A stretch of DNA of 64,000 bases from Hyphomicrobiales bacterium. GTDB taxonomy: Bacteria > Pseudomonadota > Alphaproteobacteria > Rhizobiales > Methylopilaceae. Position 1 is the stretch's first letter. The number at the start of each line of letters is the position of its first letter. The stretch is taken from assembly GCA_022842205.1 (NCBI GenBank), contig JALHQA010000006.1, positions 62,001 to 126,000 of the forward strand, given 5' to 3'. The translations under genes and the position numbers were made by a program. Positions 39,307-49,641 of the stretch are shown here, piece after piece. Under the pieces are notes generated by a model. The model ran no database searches. It was not told the origin of the DNA and saw nothing but the letters and a program-made list of their open reading frames with translations.

Positions 39307-40442
39307 GCTTGCTTGCCGAACCGCCGACCTCTTCGATGATCGGTTTTTCCGATGCCGAGGGCGTGATCAATGCTCTTCCGCACCCCGTACTTTCGATCGA
39401 CGATCGTGATCGGGTGACGGGGGCAAATGCCGCCGCCGAGACCTTCTTCCGCATGAGCGCCACGCTTCTGAGGCGCCTTCCGATCGCTGATCTCGTGCCG
39501 TTTGGCTCGCCGCTCATTGTCCAACTGGATCAGGTGCGACAGCGCGGCGCGCCGGTGAACGAATATCGCGTGGATCTGGGGACGCCGCGGATCGGCAACG
39601 CGCGCGTCGTCGATATTCACATCACCCCGCACAGCGAAATTCCCGGTCATCTCGTAATCATGCTTCAGGAGCGGACCATCGCCGAAAAGATGGACCGCCA
39701 GATGACGCATCGCGGCGCGGCGCGCTCCGTCATTGCGCTGGCATCCATGCTCGCGCACGAGATCAAGAATCCCCTGTCCGGCATTCGTGGGGCGGCCCAG
39801 CTGCTCGAAAGCTCTGCACCCGACGAAGACCGCGCCCTCACGCGCCTCATCTGCGATGAGACCGACCGCATCGTCAAACTCGTGGACCGCATGGAAATCT
39901 TTTCCGACGAGCGTCCGGTCGAGCGTGAGGCGGTGAACATCCATGTCGTTCTCGAGCATGTACGCCGTCTTGCACAGTCTGGCTTCGCGCGGGACATCAA
40001 GATCGTTGAGGACTACGATCCGTCGCTGCCTCCTGTTTTGGCCAACCGCGACCAGCTCGTTCAGGTGTTTCTCAACCTGGTCAAGAATGCCGCTGAGGCT
40101 GCGTCGGGGACGCCGGAAGCCGAGGTCCAGATCACGACTGCGTTCCGGCCTGGTGTCAGGTTAAGCGTTCCCGGTGCCCAGACGCGGGTAAGCCTTCCTC
40201 TTGAAATCTGCGTTCGGGACAACGGGCCCGGCGTCAGCGAAGACCTCCTGCCGCATCTGTTCGATCCGTTCGTGACAACCAAACCCACGGGATCAGGCCT
40301 GGGTCTTGCATTGGTGGCAAAGATCGTCGGCGATCACGGCGGCATCATCGAATGCCAGTCACAGCCGAAGAATACGACGTTCCGCGTACTGATGCCGATA
40401 TTTGCCGGCGATCTGCCGAATGAAGCTGGAGAGACGTTGTAA
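39303..40442 (+). CDS. ntrB: Nitrogen regulation sensor kinase NtrB (GlnL)
   Basis: 379 residues: a PAS-like N-terminal sensory domain (about 12-125), the H-box [18 protein letters not shown] with the phosphorylated His, N-box [15 protein letters not shown], and G-boxes DNGPGVSE and [18 protein letters not shown]. There is no membrane segment, as expected for the cytoplasmic kinase that is switched by PII proteins. It phosphorylates NtrC under nitrogen limitation. It overlaps dusB and touches ntrC, so all three are one operon. Confidence 0.95.
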   Translation: MSLLAEPPTSSMIGFSDAEGVINALPHPVLSIDDRDRVTGANAAAETFFRMSATLLRRLPIADLVPFGSPLIVQLDQVRQRGAPVNEYRVDLGTPRIGNARVVDIHITPHSEIPGHLVIMLQERTIAEKMDRQMTHRGAARSVIALASMLAHEIKNPLSGIRGAAQLLESSAPDEDRALTRLICDETDRIVKLVDRMEIFSDERPVEREAVNIHVVLEHVRRLAQSGFARDIKIVEDYDPSLPPVLANRDQLVQVFLNLVKNAAEAASGTPEAEVQITTAFRPGVRLSVPGAQTRVSLPLEICVRDNGPGVSEDLLPHLFDPFVTTKPTGSGLGLALVAKIVGDHGGIIECQSQPKNTTFRVLMPIFAGDLPNEAGETL

Positions 40443-41887
40443 TGCCGACAGGAAGCATTCTTGTTGCCGATGACGATTCCGCCATTCGCACAGTCCTGAA
40501 CCAGGCTCTCTCCCGCGCCGGTTACGAGGTGCGGACGGCCGGGAACGCCGCAACTCTCTGGCGCTGGGTAACGCAAGGGGAAGGCGATCTCGTCATTACC
40601 GACGTGGTGATGCCGGATGAGAACGCATTCGATCTTTTGCCTCGGATCAAGAAGTTCCGGCCGGAACTCCCGATCATCGTCATGAGCGCGCAGAACACCT
40701 TCATGACGGCGATCCGGGCCTCCGAGCGCGGCGCTTATGAGTATTTGCCGAAACCGTTCGATCTGAAGGAACTCATCGCCATCGTGGGTCGTGCGCTGAC
40801 GGAGCCGAAGGCCCAGGCAGAGCCCGCTTCAGCGCCTGAGGAGGTAGAGAACATCCCGCTCGTCGGCCGTTCGCCGGCGATGCAGGACATCTATCGCGTT
40901 CTCGCCCGCCTGATGCAGACGGACTTGACCGTCATGATTTCGGGGGAGTCCGGCACCGGCAAGGAACTTGTCGCACGCGCGCTTCATGACTACGGAAAGC
41001 GCCGCACCGGTCCGTTCGTTGCGATCAACATGGCGGCCATTCCGCGTGATCTGATCGAGTCCGAACTTTTCGGACATGAGAAGGGTGCTTTCACAGGAGC
41101 TCAGGCTCGCTCCACCGGCCGCTTCGAACAAGCCGAGGGTGGCACGCTCTTTCTCGACGAGATTGGCGATATGCCGATGGAGGCGCAGACCAGGCTGCTG
41201 CGCGTCCTTCAACAGGGTGAATACACGACGGTCGGCGGACGGACCCCGATCAAGACCAATGTTCGGATCGTCGCGGCCAGCAACAAGGATCTCAAGATAC
41301 TGATCCAGCAGGGCCTGTTTCGTGAAGACCTGTTCTTCCGTCTCAACGTTGTTCCTATCCGGCTTCCGCCTCTGAGAGAACGATCCGAAGACGTGCCGGA
41401 TCTTGTTCGTCATTTCTTCGCGCTTGCGGAACGTGAAGGGCTGCCGCAGAAACAGATCGACGCTGGCGCCCTTGAGCGCATGAAGCGTTACCGCTGGCCG
41501 GGGAATGTCCGCGAACTGGAAAACCTGATCCGCCGTCTGGCGGCGCTCTATCCCCAGGACGTCATCACGGCGGGCATTGTCGAAACGGAACTTGCGGAAC
41601 CGGCGACCGCGCCGGTCGATCTCGAAACCAGCGGTTCTCAGGACGAGATAGGTCCGGCAGTCGAACGCTTTCTGGCGGCCTATTTCTCCCAGTACGGAGA
41701 AAACTTGCCGCCCCCAGGGCTTTACCACCGTGTGCTTCGCGAAATCGAGCAACCCTTGCTCGGCGCGGCATTGGCCGCCACGCGCGGCAATCAGATTAAG
41801 GCCGCGGAACTTTTGGGCCTTAACCGCAACACTTTACGAAAGAAAATCCGGGATCTCGACCTGAGGGTCGTCAGGAACGCCCGGTAA
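40442..41887 (+). CDS. ntrC: Nitrogen regulation response regulator NtrC (GlnG)
   Basis: 481 residues. Receiver domain with phospho-acceptor Asp54 (ITDVVMPDE), sigma-54 AAA+ domain with Walker A GESGTGKE, the GAFTGA loop intact in [19 protein letters not shown], and DEIGDMP, then a Fis-type HTH at the C-terminus ([19 protein letters not shown]). It activates sigma-54 promoters of nitrogen-scavenging genes when phosphorylated by NtrB. Its start uses the last base of the ntrB stop. Confidence 0.96.
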   Translation: MPTGSILVADDDSAIRTVLNQALSRAGYEVRTAGNAATLWRWVTQGEGDLVITDVVMPDENAFDLLPRIKKFRPELPIIVMSAQNTFMTAIRASERGAYEYLPKPFDLKELIAIVGRALTEPKAQAEPASAPEEVENIPLVGRSPAMQDIYRVLARLMQTDLTVMISGESGTGKELVARALHDYGKRRTGPFVAINMAAIPRDLIESELFGHEKGAFTGAQARSTGRFEQAEGGTLFLDEIGDMPMEAQTRLLRVLQQGEYTTVGGRTPIKTNVRIVAASNKDLKILIQQGLFREDLFFRLNVVPIRLPPLRERSEDVPDLVRHFFALAEREGLPQKQIDAGALERMKRYRWPGNVRELENLIRRLAALYPQDVITAGIVETELAEPATAPVDLETSGSQDEIGPAVERFLAAYFSQYGENLPPPGLYHRVLREIEQPLLGAALAATRGNQIKAAELLGLNRNTLRKKIRDLDLRVVRNAR

Positions 41888-41991
41888 AAGCTCTTTTCTG
41901 CCCGAAAGCTGTCACATTCCAACAACACTGTCGCGCGTCTGCATCACTCGCGATAAGATAGCGCGGCCCAATCGGGGTCAGGGGCAGTAAT

Positions 41992-44244
41992 TTGGCCGTC
42001 GAGACATTCACCGCCGATTCCGGCGCGTCTGCCGAAACCGCGGGTCCGGCCCAGATGGGGCCGACGCGTTTTGGCGCGGTGATCCTGGTTCTTGCGCTGC
42101 TTGCGACGCTTACGACGTTCCTCGTTCTCGCGGGCCTTACTCCGCTCGTCCCGACGCATGGCGTGGTTGTCTCCATGCTCTGCATCAACATCGCTTTCGG
42201 CGTGTTGCTGCTTGGGATGATTGTGTGGCAGGCGCGGGCGCTGTTTCTGGCTAGGAAGCAAAAAGTCGCCGGCGCCAAGCTGCATCAGCAAGTTATCCTT
42301 CTTTTCGGCATCATCGCCGTCACACCCGCCCTTCTTCTGGCGGCGGTCGCGGTCGTGACACTGGACCGGGGGCTCGATCAGTGGTTTTCGACCCGCGCAC
42401 GTACGATTGTTGACAACGCTCTAGTCGTATCCCGCGCGTATCTCGAGGAGCAATTTCGGACCATCCGCGCGGAAACGCTTGCGATGGCCAGCGATCTTAA
42501 TCGTGCGCGCCCGCTTTACGACAACGAACGCGAACGCTTTCGCGATCTCGTCACGGTTCAATCGACTATTCGCGGAATGCAGGCGACCTACGTTCTGAAA
42601 CGCGATCTGACGGTCGTGGAGCGCGCGACGAACGATGGCGGCCGCCCGATGCAGATGCCGCCGCCGAATGCGTTTGCCCAGGCAACCGAAACCGAACCCG
42701 CGATCCTCTCGCCAAACAGCCAGAATCTGATCGGCGCGGTTTTCCGCTTGGCGGGCTATGACGACCTTTGGTTGTTTGTGGTGCGTGCCGTCGATCCGCG
42801 AGCAACGCATTATCTTCGTATGACCGAGGCGGCGGCGGCGGAGTATATCGCCCTCGACCGGCGTCGTTTCGGCGTGCAGGTCGCCTTCGGCCTGATGTAT
42901 CTCGTCATCGGACTTACGCTTCTTCTGGCCGCGATCTGGATCGGTCTGGCGTTCGCCAACCGGCTGGTTTCTCCTATAAGCCGTTTGATCGGGGCCGCGG
43001 ACCAGGTCGCCGCCGGTAACCTGTATGTGCAGGTGCCGCATGGAAAACGTGAAGGCGATCTCGGCGGGCTCTCCGAAACCTTCAACCGGATGACGGCTCA
43101 GCTCCGTACCCAGCGCAACGCGCTGCTCGAGGCGAGCGAACAGATCGACGAACGTCGGCGATTTAGCGAGGCCGTATTGTCCGGTGTCACCGCCGGCGTT
43201 GTCGGTCTGACGGGTGACGGCCGGATCACGCTGGTAAACAAGAGTGCGTTGCAACTCCTCGGATCCAGCGAGGAAGAACTGCTCAATCGCCCGATTGCGG
43301 ATGCCGTACCCGAACTCGCCGAACTGATTGGCGAGGCGATCGAAGGGAATAGCCGCCTCGTCCAGGGTACCGCGACGCTGAGCCGGATGGGGCGGGAGCG
43401 TACCGTCAATATCCGTGTCACGCGCGAACAGTCGGCCGCGCCCGAGCATGGCTACGTGGTTACTCTCGACGACATCAGCGATCTTGTCGCGGCGCAAAGG
43501 ACCTCCGCATGGGCGGATGTCGCGCGCCGCATCGCCCATGAAATCAAGAACCCGCTCACGCCAATTCAGCTGTCCGCTGAACGCATTCGCCGTAAATACG
43601 GCAAACACATCACCGAAGATCGAGAAGTCTTCGATCAGTGCACGGACACGATCGTCCGGCAGGTCGAGGACATCAAGCGGATGGTGGACGAATTCTCGTC
43701 GTTCGCCCGCATGCCGAAACCCGTGATTGAATCGGAAGACATCTCCGAAACTGTCCGCCAGGTCGTGCTGATGATGCGGGTGGGCAACCCGGAGATCACG
43801 ATCGATCTCACGGTGCCGGACGAGCCGCTCGTCGCGAAGTTCGACCGGCGCCTGCTGTCCCAGGCCGTGACAAATATCGTCAAGAACGCCGCGGAGAGCA
43901 TTGCTGGCGTCGAGGAAGAAGAGCGCGGCGAAGGGCGCATCGCCGTCGAGGTGCGGGGAGAGCGGGACCGTATCGTAATCTCGACGACGGACAACGGCGT
44001 CGGACTGCCGACCGAGAATCGCTCCCGGCTTCTCGAGCCGTACATGACGACGCGGGAAAAGGGCACCGGCCTCGGCCTCGCGATCGTCACCAAGATTCTC
44101 GAGGACCATGGCGGCGGCATCGAACTTGGCGATGCGCCGGCGGTCGCCCTCGGAGGGCGCGGCGCGCGGATAACCTTGTGGTTCCCGCGCAGCGATGTGA
44201 CGGAAGAAACAACAATATCCAAAACAGCGGGCGTGGAAACATGA
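41992..44244 (+). CDS. ntrY: Sensor kinase NtrY
   Basis: 750 residues if the TTG at 41992 is used; an ATG at 42055 (QMGPTRFG) is an alternative that keeps all domains. Three N-terminal membrane segments (about 24-45, 50-72, 95-120), a periplasmic region, a fourth segment around 295-320, a HAMP domain (NRLVSPISRLIGAADQV), a PAS domain, the H-box [22 protein letters not shown] and ATPase motifs DNGVGLP and GTGLGLAIV are all present. NtrY/NtrX responds to nitrogen and redox signals and envelope state in various alphaproteobacteria. It is 104 bp after ntrC and overlaps ntrX by 4 bp. Confidence 0.92.
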   Translation: MAVETFTADSGASAETAGPAQMGPTRFGAVILVLALLATLTTFLVLAGLTPLVPTHGVVVSMLCINIAFGVLLLGMIVWQARALFLARKQKVAGAKLHQQVILLFGIIAVTPALLLAAVAVVTLDRGLDQWFSTRARTIVDNALVVSRAYLEEQFRTIRAETLAMASDLNRARPLYDNERERFRDLVTVQSTIRGMQATYVLKRDLTVVERATNDGGRPMQMPPPNAFAQATETEPAILSPNSQNLIGAVFRLAGYDDLWLFVVRAVDPRATHYLRMTEAAAAEYIALDRRRFGVQVAFGLMYLVIGLTLLLAAIWIGLAFANRLVSPISRLIGAADQVAAGNLYVQVPHGKREGDLGGLSETFNRMTAQLRTQRNALLEASEQIDERRRFSEAVLSGVTAGVVGLTGDGRITLVNKSALQLLGSSEEELLNRPIADAVPELAELIGEAIEGNSRLVQGTATLSRMGRERTVNIRVTREQSAAPEHGYVVTLDDISDLVAAQRTSAWADVARRIAHEIKNPLTPIQLSAERIRRKYGKHITEDREVFDQCTDTIVRQVEDIKRMVDEFSSFARMPKPVIESEDISETVRQVVLMMRVGNPEITIDLTVPDEPLVAKFDRRLLSQAVTNIVKNAAESIAGVEEEERGEGRIAVEVRGERDRIVISTTDNGVGLPTENRSRLLEPYMTTREKGTGLGLAIVTKILEDHGGGIELGDAPAVALGGRGARITLWFPRSDVTEETTISKTAGVET

Positions 44245-45611
44245 GTTCCGATATTCTGATCGTCGATGACGAAGCCGATATTCGCGAGTTGGTATCCGGC
44301 ATTCTGGAAGACGAAGGCTACAAGACTCGCGTCGCCCGCAATTCCGATCAGGCGATCAGTTCCATCGAGGAGCGGCGCCCGCATCTGATATTCCTCGATA
44401 TCTGGCTGCAGGGCTCGAAACTCGACGGCATGCAGATTCTCGATGTGATCAAGGAGAGCCACCCCGACGTGCCGGTGGTTATGATCTCCGGTCATGGCAA
44501 CATCGAAACCGCCGTGGCGGCGATCAAGAAGGGTGCATACGATTTCATCGAGAAGCCGTTCAAGGCGGACCGGCTGATACTGGTGGCAAGCCGCGCGCTC
44601 GAAGCATCGCGCATGAAACGCGAGCTTCGCGATCTTCGCGAGAAATCGGGACACGCAACCCGGATCGTCGGCAAATCGTCGCTTATCAACCAGCTGCGCG
44701 CGACGATCGAACGTGTCGCCCCGACGAACAGCCGCGTCTTGATTTCCGGCGCGCCCGGTTCAGGAAAAGAACTCGCCGCCCGCACGCTTCACGAGTTTTC
44801 GCTGCGCGCGAACGGGCCGTTCGTTGCGCTGAATGCAGCCGCGATAACGCCGGAGAACATGGAAACAGCGCTGTTTGGCGTTGAGGGCGATGGAAACGGA
44901 AGGGCCCGTTCCGTGGGCGCGCTTGAGGAAGCCCATGGCGGCACGTTGTTTGTCGACGAAATTGCCGACATGCCGCGCGAAACGCAGAACAAGATATTGC
45001 GTGTGCTTGTCGACCAAAGCTTTTCGCGTGTGGGCGGTTCGGGGCGTGTCAATGTCGATGTGCGCATCATCTCGTCGACGAGCCGCGATCTGCCCGCTGA
45101 AATCTCGCTCGGCAATTTTCGTGAAGACCTTTTTCACCGTCTCGCCGTTGTGCCGATCCGCATACCGAGCCTGTCGGAACGGCGTGAGGACATTCCGGAG
45201 ACGATCGACTTCTTTCTCGACCAGATCGCGCAGCAGACCGGCCTGCCGAAGCGCTTGATTGCGGAAGATGCGATGGCCGTACTTCAATCGCACGACTGGC
45301 CGGGCAATGTTCGCCAGCTCCGCAACAACGTCGAGCGGTTGATGATCCTGGCCGGTGGTGAGCCGGATGTGGTCGTTACGGCAAGCATGCTTCCGTCGGA
45401 GGTCGGAACGATGGTTCCGCCGACGCCGAATGGCAGCGGAGGCGAACAGCTTATGGGCATGGCGCTGCGGGAGGCGCGTGAGGTTTTCGAACGGCAGTAT
45501 CTGATGGCTCAGATCAGCCGGTTCGGCGGCAATATCTCCCGCACGGCGGAGTTCATTGGTATGGAGCGCTCGGCATTGCACCGTAAGCTCAAGGCGCTTG
45601 AAATCGGGTGA
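44241..45611 (+). CDS. ntrX: Response regulator NtrX
   Basis: 456 residues from the ATG at 44241 that overlaps the ntrY stop. Receiver with Asp53 (IFLDIWLQG), AAA+ domain with Walker A SGAPGSGKE and FVDEIADMPRETQNKIL, and a C-terminal Fis-type helix-turn-helix (ISRTAEFIGMERSALHRKLKAL). The GAFTGA loop that contacts sigma-54 is absent: the position reads GVEGDGNGRARSVGALEEA. This is expected in alphaproteobacterial NtrX and means it is unlikely to activate sigma-54 polymerase in the classical manner. Confidence 0.93.
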   Translation: MSSDILIVDDEADIRELVSGILEDEGYKTRVARNSDQAISSIEERRPHLIFLDIWLQGSKLDGMQILDVIKESHPDVPVVMISGHGNIETAVAAIKKGAYDFIEKPFKADRLILVASRALEASRMKRELRDLREKSGHATRIVGKSSLINQLRATIERVAPTNSRVLISGAPGSGKELAARTLHEFSLRANGPFVALNAAAITPENMETALFGVEGDGNGRARSVGALEEAHGGTLFVDEIADMPRETQNKILRVLVDQSFSRVGGSGRVNVDVRIISSTSRDLPAEISLGNFREDLFHRLAVVPIRIPSLSERREDIPETIDFFLDQIAQQTGLPKRLIAEDAMAVLQSHDWPGNVRQLRNNVERLMILAGGEPDVVVTASMLPSEVGTMVPPTPNGSGGEQLMGMALREAREVFERQYLMAQISRFGGNISRTAEFIGMERSALHRKLKALEIG

Positions 45612-45699
45612 TGGCGCCGCCTCATGGAGTGACGATGCAGCCGGCTTGCGGTAAGCCCAACGATGCGCGCGGCAAAACTCGCGCGGTAGCGAGCGCATC

Positions 45700-47076
45700 A
45701 TGAAAGTTGTGATTTGCGGAGCAGGGCAGGTTGGTTTCGGCATCGCTGAACGTCTTGCCGCCGAGGGCAATGATGTTTCGGTCATCGACCTTCAGCCGCG
45801 TCTGATCCAGACCATTTCGGATAGCCTTGAGGTCCGCGGCTTCGTCGGGCACGGGTCGCATCCCGATGTGCTGGCACAGGCAGGCCTTGAGCAAGCCGAT
45901 ATGCTGATTGCAGTCACGCAGTCGGACGAGGTGAACGTGGTCGCCTGTCAGGTCGCCAATGCGCTGTTCAACGTACCGACAAAGGTCGCTCGCATTCGTT
46001 CCCAGGAATATCTGCAGCCGCAATGGGCCGACATCTTCGCCCGCGAAAACCTGGCCATCGATGTCGTCATTTCGCCGGAACTCGAAGTAGGGGAGGTCGT
46101 TCTCCGCCGGCTCGAAGTTCCGGGGGCAGCGGACACCCTTAATTTCGCCGACGACAAACTGATCGTTGCCGCCATCAACTGCGGGGAAGAATGCCCGATC
46201 ATCGATACTCCGCTCAGCCAGCTGACCGAGCTGTTTCCCGATCTGAGGGCAAGGGTGATTGGCATAAAGCGCGGCGAGCGAGTGTTCGCGCCGCGGGGCA
46301 TGGACAGTATTCTCGCCGGTGACCTGGCCTATGTCGCAGCCGAACGCAACCAGCTTGAACGTACGCTGACCATCTTCGGCCGGGACGAGAAGCCCGCGCG
46401 GCGCGTCATCATCGGCGGGGCTGGAAACATCGGGGTCTATGTCGCGACGGAGCTGGAACGCCGCGTTTCCGGCGCGTCCGTGAAGGTTATCGAACCAAAT
46501 GCAACGCGGGCGCTTGAGGTCGCCGACAACTTCAAGCGTGGCGTTGTGCTCAACGGCAGCGCCTTGGACGAAGTGGTCTTGAAAGAGGCTGACGTGAGCA
46601 ACGCGGATACGTTCGTGGCGGTCACGAACGATGAGCGCGTTAATATACTGTCGGCCGGTTTGGCGAAAAAGCTTGGCTGCCGCCGCAGCCTGTCCCTCGT
46701 GAATTCGACGACGTTTGCTCCGTTGCTGGCTGATCTCGGCGTCGACATGCAGGTGAATCCGCGTGGTGTAACCGTGTCGCGTATTTTGCGCCATGTGCGC
46801 CGTGGTCGTATCCGCGAGCTTCATTCCGTGCTTGAGGGTAAGGGGGAGCTGATCGAAGCCGAGGCGCTTGAAACCTCTCCGCTCGTCGGTGTCCCACTCC
46901 GCGAATTGAACGTGTTTGAAGGAATGCGAATAGGCGCAATCTATCGCGGCGGAAAAATCATCCTGCCGCATGGCGATACCGTTCTTCAGGCGGCAGATCG
47001 CGTTATCCTGTTCGCGGAAGCCGAGCGGGTTAAAAAGGTAGAGCAGCTGTTTCGTGTCAGCCTGGAATTTTTCTGA
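45700..47076 (+). CDS. trkA: Trk potassium uptake system NAD-binding protein TrkA
   Basis: 458 residues built from two RCK units. Each has a Rossmann nucleotide-binding part (MKVVICGAGQVGFGIAERLA at 1-20 and VIIGGAGNIGVYVATELERR near 230-250) and an RCK-C part. TrkA is the cytoplasmic regulator of the TrkH/TrkG K+ channel; no trkH is in the window. The gene follows ntrX after 88 bp and precedes dat by 8 bp, an order common in Brucella, Bradyrhizobium and relatives. Confidence 0.95.
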   Translation: MKVVICGAGQVGFGIAERLAAEGNDVSVIDLQPRLIQTISDSLEVRGFVGHGSHPDVLAQAGLEQADMLIAVTQSDEVNVVACQVANALFNVPTKVARIRSQEYLQPQWADIFARENLAIDVVISPELEVGEVVLRRLEVPGAADTLNFADDKLIVAAINCGEECPIIDTPLSQLTELFPDLRARVIGIKRGERVFAPRGMDSILAGDLAYVAAERNQLERTLTIFGRDEKPARRVIIGGAGNIGVYVATELERRVSGASVKVIEPNATRALEVADNFKRGVVLNGSALDEVVLKEADVSNADTFVAVTNDERVNILSAGLAKKLGCRRSLSLVNSTTFAPLLADLGVDMQVNPRGVTVSRILRHVRRGRIRELHSVLEGKGELIEAEALETSPLVGVPLRELNVFEGMRIGAIYRGGKIILPHGDTVLQAADRVILFAEAERVKKVEQLFRVSLEFF

Positions 47077-47084
47077 GAGATATC

Positions 47085-47948
47085 GTGAGCCGCATCGTAT
47101 ACGTCAACGGGCGTTATGTTCCGTACGCACAGGCAACGGTCCATGTCGAGGACCGCGGCTTTCAGTTCGCCGACGGCGTTTATGAAGTCTGCGAAGTTCG
47201 GACCGGCCGCATCGTCGATGAAGAGCGCCATCTTGCCCGGCTGAACCGGTCTTTGCGTGAGCTATCCATAACGCCGCCCATGAGCGATGCCGCGCTCCGT
47301 GTGGTGATAAGCGAGGTATTGCGTCGCAACATGGTCCGCGACGGCGCCGTTTATCTGCAGGTCACCCGCGGCACGGCGCGGCGCGATTTCGTCTTTCCCG
47401 ATCCGGACGTCGCGCCGACCCTCGTGGTCACGGCCCGTTCCGTCGATCCATCCAAGGGGCAGAGCACGGCGGAGCAGGGTATCGCGGTTGTCACGGTGCC
47501 CGAAAGCCGCTGGACGCGTGTCGACATCAAGACGATCGGACTCCTGCCGAATGTGCTCGCCAAAATGCAGGCAAAGGAAGCAGGCGCCCGCGAGGCGTGG
47601 TTTGTGGATCGCGACGGTCATGTAACCGAGGGTGGCTCCAGCAACGCCTGGATTGTCTCGGAGAGTAACGTGCTGATCACCCGGCCGGCCGAAAGCGGGA
47701 TATTGCGCGGCATCACCCGCACGACGCTTTTCGATCTCGCCCAGGCGCATGGCCTGAAGATCGAGGAGCGCGGCTTCACCGTCGATGAAGCCTTAAATGC
47801 CCGCGAGGCTTTTATCACTTCCGCAACGACGATTGTGACACCGGTCGTCCGGATCAATTCAACAGTTATCGGGGGGGGTACGCCCGGGCCGCTGGCAATG
47901 CGACTCAGGGAGAAATTTCACTCTGTTGCGGCGTCCCGGCCAATCTAA
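47085..47948 (+). CDS. dat: D-amino acid aminotransferase
   Basis: 287 residues from a GTG at 47085. Class IV PLP aminotransferase: N-terminal VNGRYVPYAQATVHVEDRGFQFADGVYEV, the PLP lysine in VDIKTIGLLPNVLAK (Lys149), TEGGSSNAWIV, and ILRGITRTTLFDLA. It probably makes D-glutamate or D-alanine for peptidoglycan; assignment as D-amino acid rather than branched-chain aminotransferase rests on the family pattern and on conserved position between trkA and hfq. A run of seven G near 47871-47878 is a possible slippage site within the coding region. Confidence 0.87.
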   Translation: MSRIVYVNGRYVPYAQATVHVEDRGFQFADGVYEVCEVRTGRIVDEERHLARLNRSLRELSITPPMSDAALRVVISEVLRRNMVRDGAVYLQVTRGTARRDFVFPDPDVAPTLVVTARSVDPSKGQSTAEQGIAVVTVPESRWTRVDIKTIGLLPNVLAKMQAKEAGAREAWFVDRDGHVTEGGSSNAWIVSESNVLITRPAESGILRGITRTTLFDLAQAHGLKIEERGFTVDEALNAREAFITSATTIVTPVVRINSTVIGGGTPGPLAMRLREKFHSVAASRPI

Positions 47949-48058
47949 GCACCAGATTTGCTTGCGAAAGGGCTCTTGCTTGCGTCTAATGCGGCGTGGA
48001 CGAGAGCATATGGCGTCCATGAGGCTGCGAAACGCAGACCCCGGAGGACAATAAGAAC

Positions 48059-48307
48059 ATGGCCGAACGCGCCCAAAATCTACAGGACACCTTTCTCAAC
48101 TACGTCCGCAAACACAAAGTCCCCCTCACGATATTTCTCGTGAACGGCGTGAAGCTGCAGGGTGTCGTCACCTGGTTCGACAATTTCTGCGTTCTGCTTC
48201 GCAGGGACGGCCATTCGCAGCTTGTATACAAGCACGCGATCTCGACGATCATGCCCGGTCATCCTATCTCCCTCTTTGAAGGGACGGATGACGAGAAGGC
48301 TGATTGA
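48059..48307 (+). CDS. hfq: RNA chaperone Hfq
   Basis: 82 residues. Sm1 motif [30 protein letters not shown] and Sm2 motif [12 protein letters not shown] are intact, including the Gln and Phe of the proximal RNA-binding face and YKH of the core. Hfq hexamers pair small RNAs with mRNAs. A GGAGG lies 10 bases upstream of the start (about 48044-48048). The stop overlaps the TTG start of hflX, the classic hfq-hflX pair. Confidence 0.98.
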   Translation: MAERAQNLQDTFLNYVRKHKVPLTIFLVNGVKLQGVVTWFDNFCVLLRRDGHSQLVYKHAISTIMPGHPISLFEGTDDEKAD

Positions 48308-49641
48308 CCGGACCACGCCGCAAAACTGACTTAGAGCTGCCACCGCCCGAGAGCGGGGGCACGACCGGCCGCGCCGTCGTTATCGCGCCTTATCTCCGGC
48401 AGGCAAAGGATGCGCCCCTGCGCAGTCCTGAAGCGCGGCTCGAAGAGGCCATAGGGCTCGCGCGTGCCATTGACCTCGATGTCGTCAGCTTCGGCTTGGT
48501 GCCTTTGTCGCAAATCCGGCCCGCAACCTTCATCGGAACAGGGAAGGTTGACGAACTGGCTGGCATCGTTCGGGCAGAGAATGCGGATTTGGTCGTCGTC
48601 GATACCGCGCTGTCGCCCGTGCAGCAGCGCAACCTTGAGAAGGCGTGGTCCTGCAAGGTTCTCGATCGCACGGGCCTGATCCTCGAAATTTTCGGCCGGC
48701 GCGCTCAAACGAAAGAAGGCACGCTCCAGGTGGAGCTTGCTCATCTCAACTGGCAGAAAAGCCGCCTCGTGCGTTCATGGACTCATCTCGAGCGCCAGCG
48801 CGGCGGGTTCGGCTTTCTCGGGGGTCCCGGCGAGACGCAGATCGAGTCCGATCGCCGCGTCATCGGCGAGCGTATTCACAAGATCGAACGCGAACTGGAA
48901 CAGGTGCGCCGGACACGCGGCCTGCATCGTTCGAGCCGCAAGCGCGTTCCATATCCGATCGTGGCGCTGGTTGGTTACACCAACGCCGGGAAGTCGACGC
49001 TTTTCAACCGCATGACGAAGGCCGAGGTCATGGCGGCCGACATGCTGTTCGCGACGCTCGATCCGACTCTGCGCGCGATAGATCTGCCCCATGGCACGCG
49101 CGTCATCATGTCGGATACAGTTGGCTTTATTTCCGATCTTCCGACCACGCTCGTCGCCGCTTTCCGCGCGACCTTGGAAGAAGTGCTTGAGGCCGATGTC
49201 ATATTGCATGTACGCGACATCTCTCACGGCGACACCGAAGCGCAGTCGCAGGATGTAATGAATATCCTTGGGGAACTCGGCGTTGATCCGCACGGCGGGC
49301 GGCTGGTCGAAGTCTGGAACAAGATCGATGCGCTCGACGAAGAAGCCGCGGCGCGGCTGCGCGAAGTCGCAAAGCGCGAAAAATCTGCTCCCGTTGTCGT
49401 TTCGGCCCTTACGGGGGAGGGTGTCCCCCAGCTGCTCGATGAAATCGAGCGCAAGGTGTCGGCCGGGCGGAGCACAATGGACATAGCCGTCTCCGCTTCG
49501 GATGGAGAAGGGCTCCACTGGCTCTATGAGCACACGGAGGTGCTTGATCGCGCCGATGCGGGCGATGGGTCCCTGAAATTGACGGTGCGGGTGCCACCCG
49601 AACGAGCCGAAGGCGTTCGCCGCCGCTTCATTACTGGCTAG
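48304..49641 (+). CDS. hflX: Ribosome-associated GTPase HflX
   Basis: 445 residues starting at a TTG that overlaps the hfq stop (TTGA). The HflX N-terminal domain ([37 protein letters not shown]) is followed by the glycine-rich linker [18 protein letters not shown] and the G domain with G1 GYTNAGKS, G3 DTVGF and G4 NKID. HflX splits stalled ribosomes during stress. The rare start codon and overlap make translation dependent on hfq. Its end overlaps the convergent mazG by 11 bp. Confidence 0.95.
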   Translation: MTGPRRKTDLELPPPESGGTTGRAVVIAPYLRQAKDAPLRSPEARLEEAIGLARAIDLDVVSFGLVPLSQIRPATFIGTGKVDELAGIVRAENADLVVVDTALSPVQQRNLEKAWSCKVLDRTGLILEIFGRRAQTKEGTLQVELAHLNWQKSRLVRSWTHLERQRGGFGFLGGPGETQIESDRRVIGERIHKIERELEQVRRTRGLHRSSRKRVPYPIVALVGYTNAGKSTLFNRMTKAEVMAADMLFATLDPTLRAIDLPHGTRVIMSDTVGFISDLPTTLVAAFRATLEEVLEADVILHVRDISHGDTEAQSQDVMNILGELGVDPHGGRLVEVWNKIDALDEEAAARLREVAKREKSAPVVVSALTGEGVPQLLDEIERKVSAGRSTMDIAVSASDGEGLHWLYEHTEVLDRADAGDGSLKLTVRVPPERAEGVRRRFITG

